64,000 nucleotides of DNA from Bromus sterilis (GCA_950022295.1 OX465600.1:9052001-9116000), one strand, 5' to 3'. Positions 1-12,639 are shown, counted from the stretch's first letter. Notes: generated from the sequence alone by a model not told the origin. Numbers and translations are program-made.

Positions 1-81
1 TCAAACACTATGAAAACTTCTACTATCAGGATTCAGAATGCCTTGTGCAGACTCCTAATGTTTGACGAGGCAGCGACTGAC

Positions 82-424
82 CGTGCGGCGCGACATGGAG
101 GGCTGCGAGCTCCACCGCTTGGCCCAGCCGAGCTCCTTGAGCTGGTCCAGCGCCTTCCTCGCCTCGTCGCTGTCCTTCTGCACCGCCCACGCAAACTCAG
201 GTTGCTTTTCTACGGGTTCAGAAAGTGAGGAGGAGAGCACTGAACTGCGCCGTTTCATTCACCTTATCGATGGCGGCTCCAAGCGCCTTGAGATCAACCC
301 CGGACGCCGCCGGCGAGGAGGACGCAGCCGCCGTTGCGACGCGCCATCGGAGCCGTCGCTGCCGCGCGCCGGCGAGCCCCAGAGGGCTCGCGGTCGGCGC
401 GACGAGGCCTGCCACGATCGCCAT
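82..424 (-). CDS. Partial plastid-type protein, first two coding exons (continues off the left edge)
   Basis: Two coding exons are visible on the minus strand: exon 1 at 424-263 (ATG at 424-422, 54 codons) and exon 2 at 177-82 (32 codons), joined in phase 0 by a short GT-AG intron. A GT donor at 81-80 follows exon 2, so the gene continues beyond the window. The first ~40 residues are rich in Ala, Arg and Ser with almost no acidic residues, like a chloroplast transit peptide. The next part, with motifs VDLKALGAAIDK, KELGWAKRW and SSQPSMSRRT, resembles from memory the N-terminus of plant plastid 'ATP-dependent Zn protease-like' (VIR3/FtsH-related) proteins. I cannot check that, and no catalytic motif lies within the window. 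The gene is head-to-head with the ABC1 kinase gene. The gene model is fairly secure; the family name is tentative. Confidence 0.65.
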
Positions 425-728
425 GGCTTACTTTCTCCTGCTGCCGACCGCCAAGCGAATAATAAGTGCAGGATAACACGGTCCAGAATCCAGAAGCCCG
501 GCACGAGACACGTTTCACACTTTCAGTTCGATTTCTCGCGCCGTCGTGCCGCGCTCTGCGCCGTCCGATCTTCCCCGTGGAAGCTCTGAGCCGCACGTTT
601 GAGAAATGCGGTCTCCGGCCACCGGAAAATCCTGCGCCGCTCGTTGGACCACGCCCGTTAGAAACCACTCCCTCCTCTCCTCTCCTCTTGGCGCCCAATC
701 CCACTTCGTCTTCCTCCCCTCCGACGAG
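425..728. promoter_or_regulatory. Shared divergent 5' region between two plastid-protein genes
   Basis: Only 304 bp separate the minus-strand ATG at 424 from the ATG chosen for the ABC1 kinase at 729. An in-frame ATG at 606 would shorten this to 181 bp. The stretch is GC-rich, has no clear TATA box, and holds pyrimidine-rich runs around 660-725. It must contain both 5' UTRs and core promoters, so a bidirectional promoter is likely. That is inference. Confidence 0.5.
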
Positions 729-3700
729 ATGCTTCTCCTGCGCCCGCTCCCTCTAACGCTCCCTGCCCCTGCGCTGCGGGTCAGGCCGTCCGAGCGGAGG
801 CCGCGGCCTCGGAGGCGGCTGCCGCGTCCTCGCGCCACCGCCTACGGCGTTGCGGTTGCGGAGGAGGACGCATTCACCAGGTGCTCCGGGTACCTGTTCG
901 AGGAGGGGCTGGCGACGGAGGGGGACCTCCCCAAAGCCTACGACATCCCCGGCATCGCCGCCGTGTACGGCCGCCGCCCGCTCCTCGTGCTCCGCCGCTC
1001 GCTGCAGATCGGCACCTCCTTCGGCCGCTGGTTCGCGCTGCGCTACCTCGACGGCCTCAACGAGCGCTCCGACGACATGTTCGAGGTAGCCAGGCCCGCC
1101 CGCCCCGCGTCGCGATCGATTCGCTGTTGGTCTTGCGCACGGCTACTGTTTGATTATATTCCTGCCCGTTGTGTTCGGTTCACTGGATGATTTGGTTTGC
1201 TGGTGTGAATGCAGATCAGGGCCTCTCAGCTCAGGAGGATTCTTCTGGAACTTGGCCCGGTATACTTGCAATAGCCTGCTCCTATACTACTATGTCAGTA
1301 GGTGATGATGATTAACGGGTACGTGTTGCTGCTCTTTTGATGACAGGCATTTGTGAAGATCGCACAAGCAGTTTCGTCACGGCCGGTGAGCTTCACCAGT
1401 CAACTAGTCGGTGTATCTTCACCGGTTATGATTGGTCGTCCTTGAATTTTAGTTGTTTGGTGAATGGCATGCCATGAATTGTCAAATGACTATCTGCAGT
1501 TCATTTTCAAACAGCAGCACTGATTTGAACCGTAGACATGTATGTGACTACATTCGTTTCGTTTGCTGCAGGATGTCATTCCTCCGGCCTACCTTGATGA
1601 GCTTTCACTGCTTCAAGACCGTATAGCACCATTTTCAACCGAGGTTGCTTTTGATATCATAGAAAAGGAGTTTGAGATGCCAATTGACATGATCTTCTCT
1701 GAAATCTCACCGGAGCCTGTTGCCGCTGCATCTCTTGGGCAGGTCTGTTCTCTAAGAATTCGTAATTCGTCGAGGATTCAATTGCCTGACTTCATAACCA
1801 GACCTTTGTAATTTTAGCCACAGAAGCAGAGCAACTGTATGATAATACATGTCCCCCTTATATTTTTTTAAACTTCAAACACTGAGGCACTGTTTGATAG
1901 CTCAATTTTTTTGAAATATTCTGGGAACACTACAGTTTTTGAGGTCACCATTGTTTTAATTAATGAGAGTTGTTTTGCTACCACTAAAAACTATGGTTTT
2001 AATACTGCAGTATTTGCAAAACCACAGTATTTTCTCTGTATTCAAAAAAGAACCGCATACCTTTTAAAAAAAAACCGAGCTGGCAAAAGGAACGTTAAGC
2101 TGGTATGCAACTCAGTGTTCTTTATGCCCATACACTTCCCTAAAGCAATTAAAAAGGCCTACATTTATAGATTAGCAGGTTGGAAGCAACTAAAAGGAAA
2201 TTGAACGAACTAGTATGATGGGGACCATGAGAATCTCAAAACTTCACAATGTTTCAGATCTGTACTAACTAACCATGATATTTTAACTATTGGTGAAACG
2301 ACAACTGCCACTTCCTCAAGTATATGGCCATCTGCCAGTTGTTCTCATTTTGGATGATATGACATGTTATATTCTTATTGTTGCAGGTTTACCAGGCTAG
2401 GTTGCGTTCCAATGGGAAGTTAGTTGCCGTCAAAGTACAAAGGCCTGGAGTCCAAGCCGTAATTTCCTTGGATATCTATATCTTGAGGTTCCTTGCTGGT
2501 GTTGCCAGGAAGGTTGGCAAGCTGAACACAGACCTTCAGGTAAGGCCAGACTCCTATAAACTATTGAGTTTGTCTCTTTGATATACAAATCAAAGCAAAT
2601 GGAAGAAGAAGAGAGAATTCTTCTTTTAAAATGAATTTTCCACTGTCCTATTTCTTAGCTTTTTCGTAAGTCATATTCATATTACTTAATTTGTGTTCCT
2701 ATATATTTGTTACGTTACCTGCAGGCTGTCCTTGATGAATGGGCATCAAGCCTATTTCGGGTAAGTTTTCTTTGCATGCTCATCTGGTATCTTTTGGTAA
2801 ATTATTTGTGTACTCATTGTTCTTTTACTAGATTACTTCTACTCATACCATATATGAAGTACTCAATTTGGTGGTACTGTGTGATTAATAACCGTCAATT
2901 AGATTCATTTAGAAGTATTCTTTTAAGCGTTGCTCCAGTGGACTATTTATCGAAGAGAAAAGCTAGCTAGAAAATTATTATGGAAGCACCATCCAAATTG
3001 GGTTGTGGATCAGACTTCAGAGAGGAAGCAAGTAAAACATTTTTGCTAAAGTTCGAAGCATTCCGGACAGTTTTACCATTTTGGGCTTCTGGCAAATCTG
3101 TGATTTTGTCACTTGCAAAACTATATTAGCAATTCTTGACATTTCTTTAAAAAAAATATGCGCATATTCTTAGAGCTTCTCATTGAATACAGGTAAATCG
3201 CATTTGATGCAGGAGATGGATTATAGAGAAGAAGCGAGAAATGGACTTAAGTTCAGGTTGCATTCTTCATTTAGAAGCCAAAATCTTGTTCAACAACTTC
3301 ATATAATATTATCACTATTTCAGTCAATGCTTTGAGTTACTTGTTGAATAACTTCTTCATTTACAAGCCAAAATCTTGTTTAATTACTCTATCTAATATT
3401 GTCACTATGTCAGTCAGTATTTTAAGAAAACAAATACTCCCTCTGTCCCAAAAACAAAGTTGTATGTACTAAAGTTAAGACACTTATTTTGCGACGGAGG
3501 GAGTAACAGATAACTTCCCATAACAACTTGAAGCAATTTATAAGTTCACAGACATATGTCATCTGTTATCTAAGCCCGTGCAATCACCAAACCAGCTAGT
3601 TGCCTCCAGAAACCCCGTAAACTAGGATTTTGTTCAAATACTCTGAACATTTCACTAAAATATTGGAAATGTGTCTACTCTGTTATGCGCAAATTTGTGA

Positions 3701-6700
3701 AGGACAACTGATATTAGAATATATTTTTTGCAACTTAGCACATGAAAAATATGTTTAAGAATATGGAAATATATTCCGAAGGTGGGTAACTAAAACTTAG
3801 GATTCTGTTCTGATGTTTCATTTAGAGGTTTTGCAAGTTCGTTGTATTTGGGAAAAAAAATAGAAGCTTGACATTTCTATTATAGCATCAATATCAACTC
3901 TGTATATTCCTTTCCGTATCAGGGAATTATATGGGAAACTTAGAGATGTTATGGTTCCAGAAATGTATCTGGAACAGACTAGAAGGCGTGTCCTTGTCAT
4001 GGAATGGATTGAGGTGCAGTCTGGTTTTATTCACTTGTTAGCAACCGAGCATGCACAATGTTGCATAAATAACTACTTACTGACTTCCTGTAGTGTGATC
4101 TTTTAGGGGCAAAGGTTGTCAGAAGCCAGAGATCAATATCTGGTTGAGGTAAAGCAGCACAAGTCTGGACTCGAGTAAATATTGGATCTCACTAAACACT
4201 CTTACGAGTTAGATCCGCTGGCATTTGCTGCACTGTAGGTTGGAGTATACTGTTCACTTTCCCAGCTTTTGGAATATGGATTTTATCATGCAGACCCACA
4301 TCCTGGAAATCTTCTACGTACAGTTGATGGGAAGCTAGCATACTTAGGTAATTGTTTTACTGTAGATTTCCTACGTCGGTTACCACTTTAAATCTTAGTA
4401 ACTATTGGCTCGCTAATTTACTACCTTGGTTCACAATCAATTACATGAAGCCCTATGTCTAGCTAATTCAAACACTATTAATTATGCAGATTTTGGAATG
4501 ATGGGGGAATTCCGACAAGAACTCCGTGATGGATTTATTGAAGCTTGTCTACATCTTGTTAACCGGGATTTTGATGGTTTAGCAAAAGATTTTGTTACAC
4601 TTGGGTAAAAAGACACTGATATCACTAAATTTACAAAAAATGTGTTTACAACTGGATACCAGCTGTCAGAAATAACTTCCTTTTTCCTGCTGGATATAAC
4701 CATAACTAATCAGATCTGACCTGCCTTTAAATCTCTTGTAGTTTGCTTCCTGCAACTGCCCAGAAAGATGAAGTGACAAAGGCATTGACAGGTACTGCAG
4801 CTTCAGACAAATGTCACTAATATTAAGCAAAGTTTTAAATAGCGCACTATAGCGTTTAGAAGAGGTCCGACGCTAAGCAACTTAGCTTCAAACACATGAA
4901 GAAACATCTTATATAGTGCGCTAGCACGCTATAGCGTTTAGAAAAGGTCAGCCGCTAAACGGCTTAGCGCGCTATTTAAAACTATGATATTAATAAATGT
5001 TATTAATTCTAAGAAATCATGGCATAATAGCACATCTGCACATATCCATTTGGCATATCACTCATTGTTCTGTGTTTGCCATGTTTATTTCAGGTGTATT
5101 TGAAAGTGCAGTTAACAAAGGAGTTCAAAATATAAGCTTTGGAGATCTGTCAGGGAATCTTGGACAAACAATGTACTGATCTTAGTTTATGCAGAAGTGC
5201 AAATCCTCGATAAGTTTGTTTCATTAACTACAGCTAACCTTGTTTCAGGTATAAATTCAAGTTCCAGATACCTTCATACTTCTCTCTTGTAATCCGAAGG
5301 TAATAACTAATAAGTTTTGTCTCATACCTTAGGTATTGCTATTAGTCAATGCATTTTATAATGGACAAGAAACTGGCAACCTGCTTCCAAAAGGCAGAAA
5401 GCAGTTTTCAATATATATTTACACTGCTTGGTTTATTAATAAGCTGTGTGCTACATTTGAGGGGCTCTCCATGTGATTTTTCAGTCTTGCTGTCTTGGAA
5501 GGAATTGCAATCAGCTTCAATCCCAACTACAAAGTCTTGAGCAGTTCATACCCATGGATTGCAAGAAAAGTTCTCACTGACAACTCACCTAACCTTCGAT
5601 CAACATTGTACACGCTACTTTATAAGGTTTGCTTTTCCTTGTTGTCTTTACTCTTTGGAATTTTGAATTTGATGAGACCATGCTAGCAAGTCATTTTGTT
5701 TCAGGTTCATTTTTTTGTCTACCGTAACTTCTGCCAGTTACAACGAACATCTTATGTCCTCTTTAACCAAAATGTGTTGCAGGATGGCACTTTCCAGATT
5801 GACCGTTTGGAGTCTTTGTTAACTGAGGTTGGTTTATTACCTCACAGATATATGCGTATGCTGCTGGTCTTCCCTGCATTTTTTTCTGCTGGTCTTGCTT
5901 GTCCTTGCATGAATACAGCTCACTATTTAAAATTTGATGTAAGCCTCCTTTTGAGACATGTGGAAGCAAACAAACTTTATAGCAAATTCATATAGGGAGC
6001 CAGCCAGTTCTTGCCTCTTTATGGCCAACTGGTGGTTTATGTATTTCAAAATTCTTTGCGCCGAGTCGTTGACTATTTAGCATAGTTGCACTGACTTATG
6101 ACCAATTCTAGATGATTAGTTCGGTTAAATTCTGTAAAGTGGGCAGAAATAAGCCAGTTTTTGGCAAACTGTTGGGTCATGGGAAGTATGTCCTTTCTGC
6201 TTTTATGTACTTTATTCTTACTTCTTGGCACATTACTGTTTTTGTTTTCTTGTTACAGTCGCTCCGGGCCAGAACAGAGCAGATGTTAGTCAGAACTCAA
6301 CAAGATGAGACTGATAGTTCAAGATTTGCAATTAAACAAGTGCTTTCATTTACACTCACAGAACAGGTAAAACTGAGATAGATTTGCAGTTATTTGATAG
6401 CATCGAACTCGTCAGATAACTAGCCAAATCTGAACTCTTTCCAGGGTGCCTTTGTGAAGGACTTACTTCTTCAGGAGATTGCTAAGGTCAGTTAACTTGT
6501 TAGATACATGTCCTGTTGGATTCATGTGAGTTTCTTATTCAAGAGATAGGTCAGCCTTAACCACTTAAGGTTCACCTTCATAGTTCATCTGCCGTCAATC
6601 CTGGCAAAGCAGCAACTGGCGAAGTAGCTACCAGACATATATTCTTTGCTTTCGAATTAAAAAAATTGCGCAAGGAAATTCCACAGATTGTCATGAAGTT

Positions 6701-8438
6701 TTGCTGATAAGGCATAAATGTAATTTGGCTCCAAATAATATAATAATACTCCATCCGATTGGGATTACTCGACAAATTCCGGCCGGGGGGCGTATAAATT
6801 CTAATGTACTCCATGTGGGTCATCTTCCTGCGATTCCTTGGTTAGCTTTGATTTGTTTAGTAGATAAGGAATTCTCACTGGGTGTTACATTTTTGCTTGA
6901 AATGAAGTTCTTTTTTTACTATTATAAATGCTTGAAATGAAGTTATTTTTTTACTATTGTAAATGCTTGAAATGAAGTTGGATGCCTTTTATACATAGGT
7001 ACTCCCTCCGCCCCATAATATAAGATCGTTTTTCAAGCTAATAGGCGGAGGGAGTACTGTTCAAAGGGGGGGAGGCACGTTAAGCTCTGTAACGGTAATG
7101 TTTGGGGCTAGATGCACTTGGAGGAGACACATTAAGTTCTGTAACGGTAATTTTTGCAGGGACTAGATGCACTTGGAGTGGCCACATTAAGTTCTGTAAC
7201 GTCTGCTGCAGCCTCAAGATTGCCATTTGCACCATCCCCATCACCCTCAATGAACACAAAGGAAGTCACTAACTTGAGAAACCTCTACCGCCTTCTCCTA
7301 CTTCTATCTAAGAATCCTCAGAAGGAAATCTCATCTCGGGTAAGTAAATTTTTAACAGAATATCACTTCTCATTATGTGCTGATGGAATGCATAAATGCT
7401 TCCAACTTATAGCAGAGTCTGTTACATAACTAAGCAAGCTGCTGTTGATAAAAATAACCTTTTCAGACCGAAATAAATTGTGGATGTGACTGAAAAGATA
7501 ACTCTGGAGCTTAAATTTGCAACAAGGTAGTTAGATTCGATAATCACATTAAGTGATGAGCTGCGATTAATTGACGATCTGTGAAATTGCTCTCTTTGAG
7601 CTGAAACTAACTACGAGATGTCAAACTAATATTCAGATTAGGCATTCGTTTATATTAAAATGAGCTAACGTAATATGTAAAAGATTTATCAAAACCGTTT
7701 CTCAAATCAACAAAGTGCAACACATTAGTACTAATAAAACGATTATATACTCGCCGACTTTTAAATTTGCCAACAACCAGCGTGAAGACCCCTAGCTCAA
7801 ATAAATATTCGGGTAAAGTTTTTAGGGATTCGCATTGTTGGCAGTTCGAACATAATATTATGAAGTTTCAGCAACGTTTTTATTGTCTATACATGTATTG
7901 ATACTACTGATCAACTAAGATCACGCACATTGGGTGAGTACTCATCAGATTTCACATGATTCAGCGAAATTATACATATACTTATGAACTATTAGCGCTT
8001 CATCGGTGATGCGTGTAAAGCCAGCTGGTCTATTAATATTGCAAGATGCACCATTTCTGTGTAGCCTTTGTTCATACATTTATCATTCAAGTTTTGCAGG
8101 CTCCTGGATATGAGAGCACTGGGGAGAAACGAGATGATGGCGCAGATGATATTTCTCTTGTGCTAAATGAGATGAGGTCTTTTCCAGAGTTTCTTCCAGT
8201 TCTTTCTGTCATTTCTGAGGTAAGAAGGAACATACGGGTTGAATCAGATTATGCATCAAAATTCATGTGCCATATATTTTATAGATCTTGGGTTCCACAA
8301 TCTCATTTGTGCACATACTCTTCTCCAATGCAGCTTTCACCAGAGTCCCAACAGCAGTTTCTCCGCCTGCCTGTGGATTTAACTAGTCTTGTTTTATCTC
8401 GTGCTGTTGCAAGAACCATCAGAGGAATGCTCATATGA
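729..8438 (+). CDS. Chloroplast ABC1-type atypical kinase (ABC1K/UbiB family), 21 exons, 707 aa
   Basis: Exons: 729-1085, 1215-1259, 1347-1385, 1572-1742, 2387-2539, 2725-2760, 3213-3256, 3923-4013, 4107-4148, 4239-4347, 4490-4604, 4742-4791, 5094-5172, 5249-5299, 5485-5626, 5783-5827, 6259-6366, 6445-6486, 7160-7339, 8100-8219, 8334-8438. All junctions are GT-AG and the frame stays open for 708 codons. Visible ABC1K motifs in order: AFVKIAQAVSSRPD (the family KxGQ motif, here KIAQ), the Ala-rich loop AAASLGQVY, the nucleotide-binding Lys in VAVKVQRPG, the ExD motif EMDYREEA, the catalytic HADPHPGNL, and the metal-binding DFG of DFGMMG. The Arg/Pro-rich N-terminus looks like a transit peptide. 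Family members act at plastoglobules or thylakoids in prenylquinone metabolism and stress responses. Length fits the ABC1K5/6 type, but I do not assign an orthologue. An in-frame upstream ATG at 606 is an alternative start. Confidence 0.92.
3435..3505. mobile_element. Stowaway-type MITE in an ABC1K intron (71 bp)
   Basis: The ends TACTCCCTCTGTCCC and GACGGAGGGAGTA form terminal inverted repeats carrying the TA target, as in Tc1/mariner-derived Stowaway elements. It lies between exons 7 and 8 and does not touch splice sites. Confidence 0.85.
4831..4983. mobile_element. Short palindromic element in an ABC1K intron (153 bp)
   Basis: The 15-bp ends AGTTTTAAATAGCGC (4831-4845) and its exact reverse complement (4969-4983) bound an element whose interior repeats the CTATAGCGTTTAGAA motif twice and AGC-rich inverted segments. 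It looks like a small non-autonomous DNA transposon. No clear target duplication was found. It lies between exons 12 and 13. Confidence 0.7.
6895..6979. repeat. 35-bp tandem repeat, about 2.4 copies, intronic
   Basis: The unit begins GCTTGAAATGAAGTT and is followed by a T-run and ACTATT. It repeats at 6895, 6930 and 6965, immediately before the MITE at 7000. Confidence 0.8.
7000..7056. mobile_element. Stowaway-type MITE (57 bp) in an ABC1K intron
   Basis: The ends TACTCCCTCCGCCCCATAAT and GGCGGAGGGAGTA are inverted repeats including the TA target. This is a second, shorter Stowaway copy, about 100 bp upstream of exon 19. Confidence 0.85.
7076..7201. repeat. 52-55 bp tandem duplication crossing the exon 19 splice acceptor
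   Basis: The motif CAC(A/G)TTAAG(C/T)TCTGTAACG occurs at 7076, 7128 and 7183. The accompanying CTAGATGCACTTGGAG occurs at 7108 and 7163. The last copy is genuine exon 19 coding sequence. The upstream copies lie in the intron and contain a near-copy of the exon start. Confidence 0.8.
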
Positions 8439-9040
8439 AGTTAAAGCCTACATGTACAGGTTTTCATTCTCTGCTTCCTGCAATGTTTTTCTTTGACTGT
8501 TTAGCTGTCTGCTAGATGTACAAGATTTTTGTTTCCTATACAGTAGCATCACAAATAGGCCACATCTAATTATTGGCTTAGCCAATAGTTATTATTTTGG
8601 AGATAATACTTTTCCCTGTACATCTTTGTTGAGAACATGTACATATCTCAAAAGAAAAGGAGGCACCATAATTCCAGCATGCTGTAACAGACAAAGTTTT
8701 GTTCAGATTTATGCTATTATAAAATATTTGAGAGCAGCAGTTTGCCTCAAAGTAATAGATTCATGTAAATTTTCTCTGTTTCGAAATGTACGAGAGATAT
8801 CACTGAACGGCGATATAGTTATTTACTCCCAAATCCCATATATCAAATCGCGGCATAAAGACAAGAGAAACACTGTCTTAATTTAGAGCTATTTACATAT
8901 CGTTTACTTTAAGTAAAAATCCAGGTTATCCTCTGTCATAGCTCTGGATATGTCAAGAAGGATGTCTTATGCAAAGGTATAACATCGCAACAACCAAGAA
9001 CCGTTGGTTTTCATCATTCTTTGTAACCACTGAGATATGA
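8439..9040. other. Intergenic region between two convergent genes
   Basis: About 600 bp separate the ABC1K stop codon from the stop codon of the minus-strand shikimate kinase. It must hold both 3' UTRs. I see no other gene in it. Confidence 0.7.
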
Positions 9041-12000
9041 TCAGTTTCTGACCATGGCCTTCTCAGTAAGAAAGCTCTCCATCTTTAGCAATGCCTGGAA
9101 TAATGGAAGGTATAAATCCCAGTCTGGCACGGTTCAAAAGATCATCTTAACCAAGTCAGAAATACTCAAATACCTCAATAGCGATGGCACTTGGTGTAAG
9201 TACATTTACATCATTATGTCCTTGTTTGAATGCAATATCTGCGTCATAGATAATTGTATTTACAGTCAGCAATGGTGTAAAAACTTAATGTGAGCAAAAA
9301 GCATCATATTGGTGGATCATTTAGGCCTTTATAGTATTATTGAGTACTAGAATGAAACTAGAATTACGCATAATGGTGTTATCCGAAAACGTACTTTCAA
9401 GGGAAACTCGGGCATCAGCATTAGCATATGAGTCCATTCTTTTTTCAAAAAGTGCTGTAAGTTTTGCATAGGCCTGCATAAGGAAAAGAAAATCAGCTCT
9501 GTCTGCATACCAAACTCAAATTGCAGAAATAAATAGGAGCATCTGTAGGTACCTACCTTTGCATAAGGATCACCAGATTCTTGATGCAGGAGGGGCCGTG
9601 ATGCCGTACCAACCGCAGCAATCCTTCTTGCAAGGGCATCCAATGGAACATCTAACCAGATAGTGAGTCCTTTCTTCATATAACTCCTGCAAATTTCACA
9701 CAGTAGACTCAGTAAGCATTGCCTTGAAGAGCAAGTTGGGCTAGTTTACCACTTCCAGTACCAATTGATTGGTCGTATCACCGCACCACCTCCTGTTGCA
9801 ACAATTAATCGGTGCATTGACGACAAATCCCTTAGTACCTCACTCTTGAGAAGTCGAATGAAATAAGAGAATATCAGAAAGTTTTATTGAAGGTACTTGT
9901 AGACGAGGTTAGTATTATAGACCACTACTATATCACAGCATGCAAATCTGAGGTGGTCAATGGCAAGCTACATCATGGCAAAGAGAAGAAAAAGGAAACA
10001 GCCAGTAGAACCTTTGAATAATTTCCCAATTTTTGGTAGAAAATATATATTTATATCCTATTATCTCCACGAAAATAAACACACCTCGTTATCTCTGAAG
10101 AATGCTTCACTGTGGACCTGGAAAATCTCAGCAACTGACGGTATACCAACAGACTGCTCAACCAGCTTATCACTGTGAAAGGAAAGCGCCAGTAATAACA
10201 TCACTAAACCATGATCACTTAAAAATTTAGTTCAAAGAACATATTGGTTGGCATATAGCAGTTGCTGCACAGTCATCAGAGAGAAAATCAAACCTGTCAA
10301 AGAATGAATAGCCTAGTACTTCAGCTATTATCTTCCCAACTGTAGTTTTGCCAGAACCCATCATTCCTGTATATAATCCATCCAAGTATTAGATAGGCAA
10401 TACACCATGATGGGATTCACTCAAGTATAGAGCTGATGCGGGGGTTAAGAACTAACCAACTAGATAAACACAGCGGTCATTCAGGTAAGGGAGCACATCC
10501 TCTGCTTTTTGCTGCAGTTAACATGGAGGTCAGTTACATCAACACAAATATGCAGTTAGTTGATGAATTGTGTGAATCCTCCATGTAAACTCTTGAAGGT
10601 AAATGTCGTCGCATTATCTCCTAACCTTTAGCACGAGAGCCTCATCAGCAGAATAGTGGACTTTCTCAGTACCTGCAATCATGCATGCACGTCAGATCAC
10701 AATCCTCTGATAACATCATCGACCCGTTGTGTTTGACTCCTATAATTTATCCTGGCATGACAACTGCAGAGAATTAATCAATCTTTGCTGATTGTTTACT
10801 TGTGTGTAACCCACTCTATTTCCTTGGGGCTCCACGATATATTCCTTGACTTTTCAGAAATATGGAGACACTAATAAAATCTAAATAGCTCACGTGAGTA
10901 TGATGTTACTTTGATTAGGTTTATGTCCATTTCAGTGGCTACTTGCAGCTGGTGACTGATCTGGAACAAAAAGGTCCCAAGGTCCCCAACTAACAACAAT
11001 GCTTGCACCACTATTAATCCTTTAGGAAATTCTCACGGAATCGTCCCAACTTTCTGTCTGCTTTTTTCGATTCTCATGTCTGAAGTGTGCCATTCTATCT
11101 TCCCACACAACCCCTTAAAACCAAAACTGGAACAATTTTACAGCGGTACTAAATCTTAGTTGCTCAGGTGTTTCCTGAAGCAGAAAAAGGACAATCTCAG
11201 GCCCGCACTCTTACTTATTTTGAAACATAGGCGAAAACATTGTGAAAAGTCTTTACTAGTATGTTTGTTTTGTTTCAGAATAAAGTTGGATGCATTTTGT
11301 CATTAAAGCTGACCTCTCATTTTTCATGGCATATGCTCTTTACTATATTTGTTGGCAACTTGATTAAAGAAACACGGTACTTATTATGGATCTACGCGTT
11401 TCGGTTTGACTAATGAAATATGTGTTATATGTTATCAAAAGCATATTATTCGATTAATATAGAGATGAAACTTCTAATAAGTATATTATTGACTAGTCGA
11501 ATTACCGACCTAGAAGCACACGCACACCCTAGTTATGCTTATGCATAGGCTGGGAGGGATCTCAGTATGATTGTATTATCTTGATGTAATGATAGTTCAA
11601 TAAAAGCTTTCTTTATCTAAAAAAAGAACCACACGCATACCCTGTGAAGTATATTATTGGATTTATATAGGGTTGAAGTTTATACTGCTGTGATGTTTGA
11701 TGAGTAGAACTACTTTTTTCCACGAAAAATATATAGAGATGAAGTTTCTGAACATGTACTTTCATCACATATAATGCATATATGGTTAGTCAAATTATCG
11801 ATCTAGAAGCGCGCGCACACACACACCCTGTGAACCCATCCGGAGGGAGGGGTACCTGACATGTAAAGGTCAATATGAACGGGACACGCAAATGAGATCA
11901 TCATGTCTTTTTTTTAGATAAACAGGGAGGCACTCCTCGGTTTCATTAGCACGAAACCATCCACCAAGATACTATGAGATTATCATGGTCCACTTGAATG

Positions 12001-12367
12001 TTTAACTAATCTTAGCAAATGAGTTGTCGTTGACATGGCAAGAACGTCCATCTTATCCGGTTTAGTGCTAACCAATCTTTCCTCCACTGAGTTTGGCGGC
12101 AGAAATTGTCGTTGGCATCATGCAACAGAAGGAGTGCGACGAGTTACCTGCCGATTTCTGGCAGCACAGGCCCTTCAGTCGTCTGGCGCCACGGACGGGA
12201 TCGGCGCTCCTCCGCCTCCCCTCGTCGGAACGCAGGGCCAGCTGCCGCCGCGCCGGATTCTGATCGGCAGCTGGCCTCACTGTTGCCGGCAGGAATCCCG
12301 GCGGCTCTCGTCGTCGGCCGGCCCATGCACTGGGCCTCGGCCGGAGCCCCACGCCGGCGGCGTCCAT
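9041..12367 (-). CDS. Shikimate kinase, chloroplastic (EC 2.7.1.71), 10 exons, 297 aa
   Basis: Minus-strand exons: 12367-12148, 10672-10626, 10511-10457, 10366-10294, 10172-10085, 9844-9762, 9686-9557, 9473-9395, 9238-9174, 9094-9041. They total 894 nt in one open frame, all with GT-AG introns. The enzyme phosphorylates shikimate with ATP, a late step of aromatic amino acid precursor synthesis in plastids. Evidence: an Arg/Ala-rich transit-peptide-like exon 1 (about 73 aa), the Walker A motif GMMGSGKTT (about 108-116), the shikimate-binding DSDK (about 131-134), the Arg of FFRDNE, the glycine-rich VATGGGAVIRP and the lid-region SRPLL. Length matches plant shikimate kinases (about 290-310 aa). 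Intron 1 (about 1.5 kb) carries a retroposon fragment. The gene is convergent with ABC1K and has a TATA box and a CT-rich leader upstream. Confidence 0.94.
11531..11625 (+). mobile_element. Short 3'-end retroposon fragment in shikimate kinase intron 1
   Basis: A 95-bp insert ends in CAATAAAAGC...AAAAAAA. It is flanked by an 18-bp near-duplicate (11513-11530 and 11626-11643, two mismatches), as expected of a 5'-truncated LINE/SINE insertion. A related 80-bp segment around 11741-11831 repeats the sequence preceding it. Confidence 0.6.
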
Positions 12368-12497
12368 CTCCTCTCCCTCCGGCCCGACGAGACGGCTGGC
12401 AGGATGTTAAAGAGGGTTGGGTGTATCATTGGATGCTGATCATGCCGGCCATCGCGGGAACGGTGGGTGCGCCGGCGGCGGCGCCGCGGGGGAGGGA

Positions 12498-12498
<1 letters not shown>

Positions 12499-12530
<32 letters not shown>
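12499..12530. repeat. (GA)16 microsatellite in the shikimate kinase leader
   Basis: An uninterrupted GA run. On the shikimate kinase strand it is a CT tract between the TATA box and the ATG, probably in the 5' UTR. Confidence 0.9.
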
Positions 12531-12533
<3 letters not shown>

Positions 12534-12620
12534 AAGTGTTACGTGTGCTGGGTGGAGACGATCGGGAGGAGGAGACAGAAGAAGGAAAGGAGGCTGGGAG
12601 ATTGCTGGTTTGTCGTTGTG

Positions 12621-12630
12621 CCTTTATATA
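12621..12630 (-). promoter_or_regulatory. TATA box of the shikimate kinase gene
   Basis: On the minus strand this reads TATATAAAGG. It lies about 255 bp upstream of the ATG, leaving room for a leader of about 220 nt that includes the CT tract. Confidence 0.6.
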
Positions 12631-12639
12631 CGCCACGAG

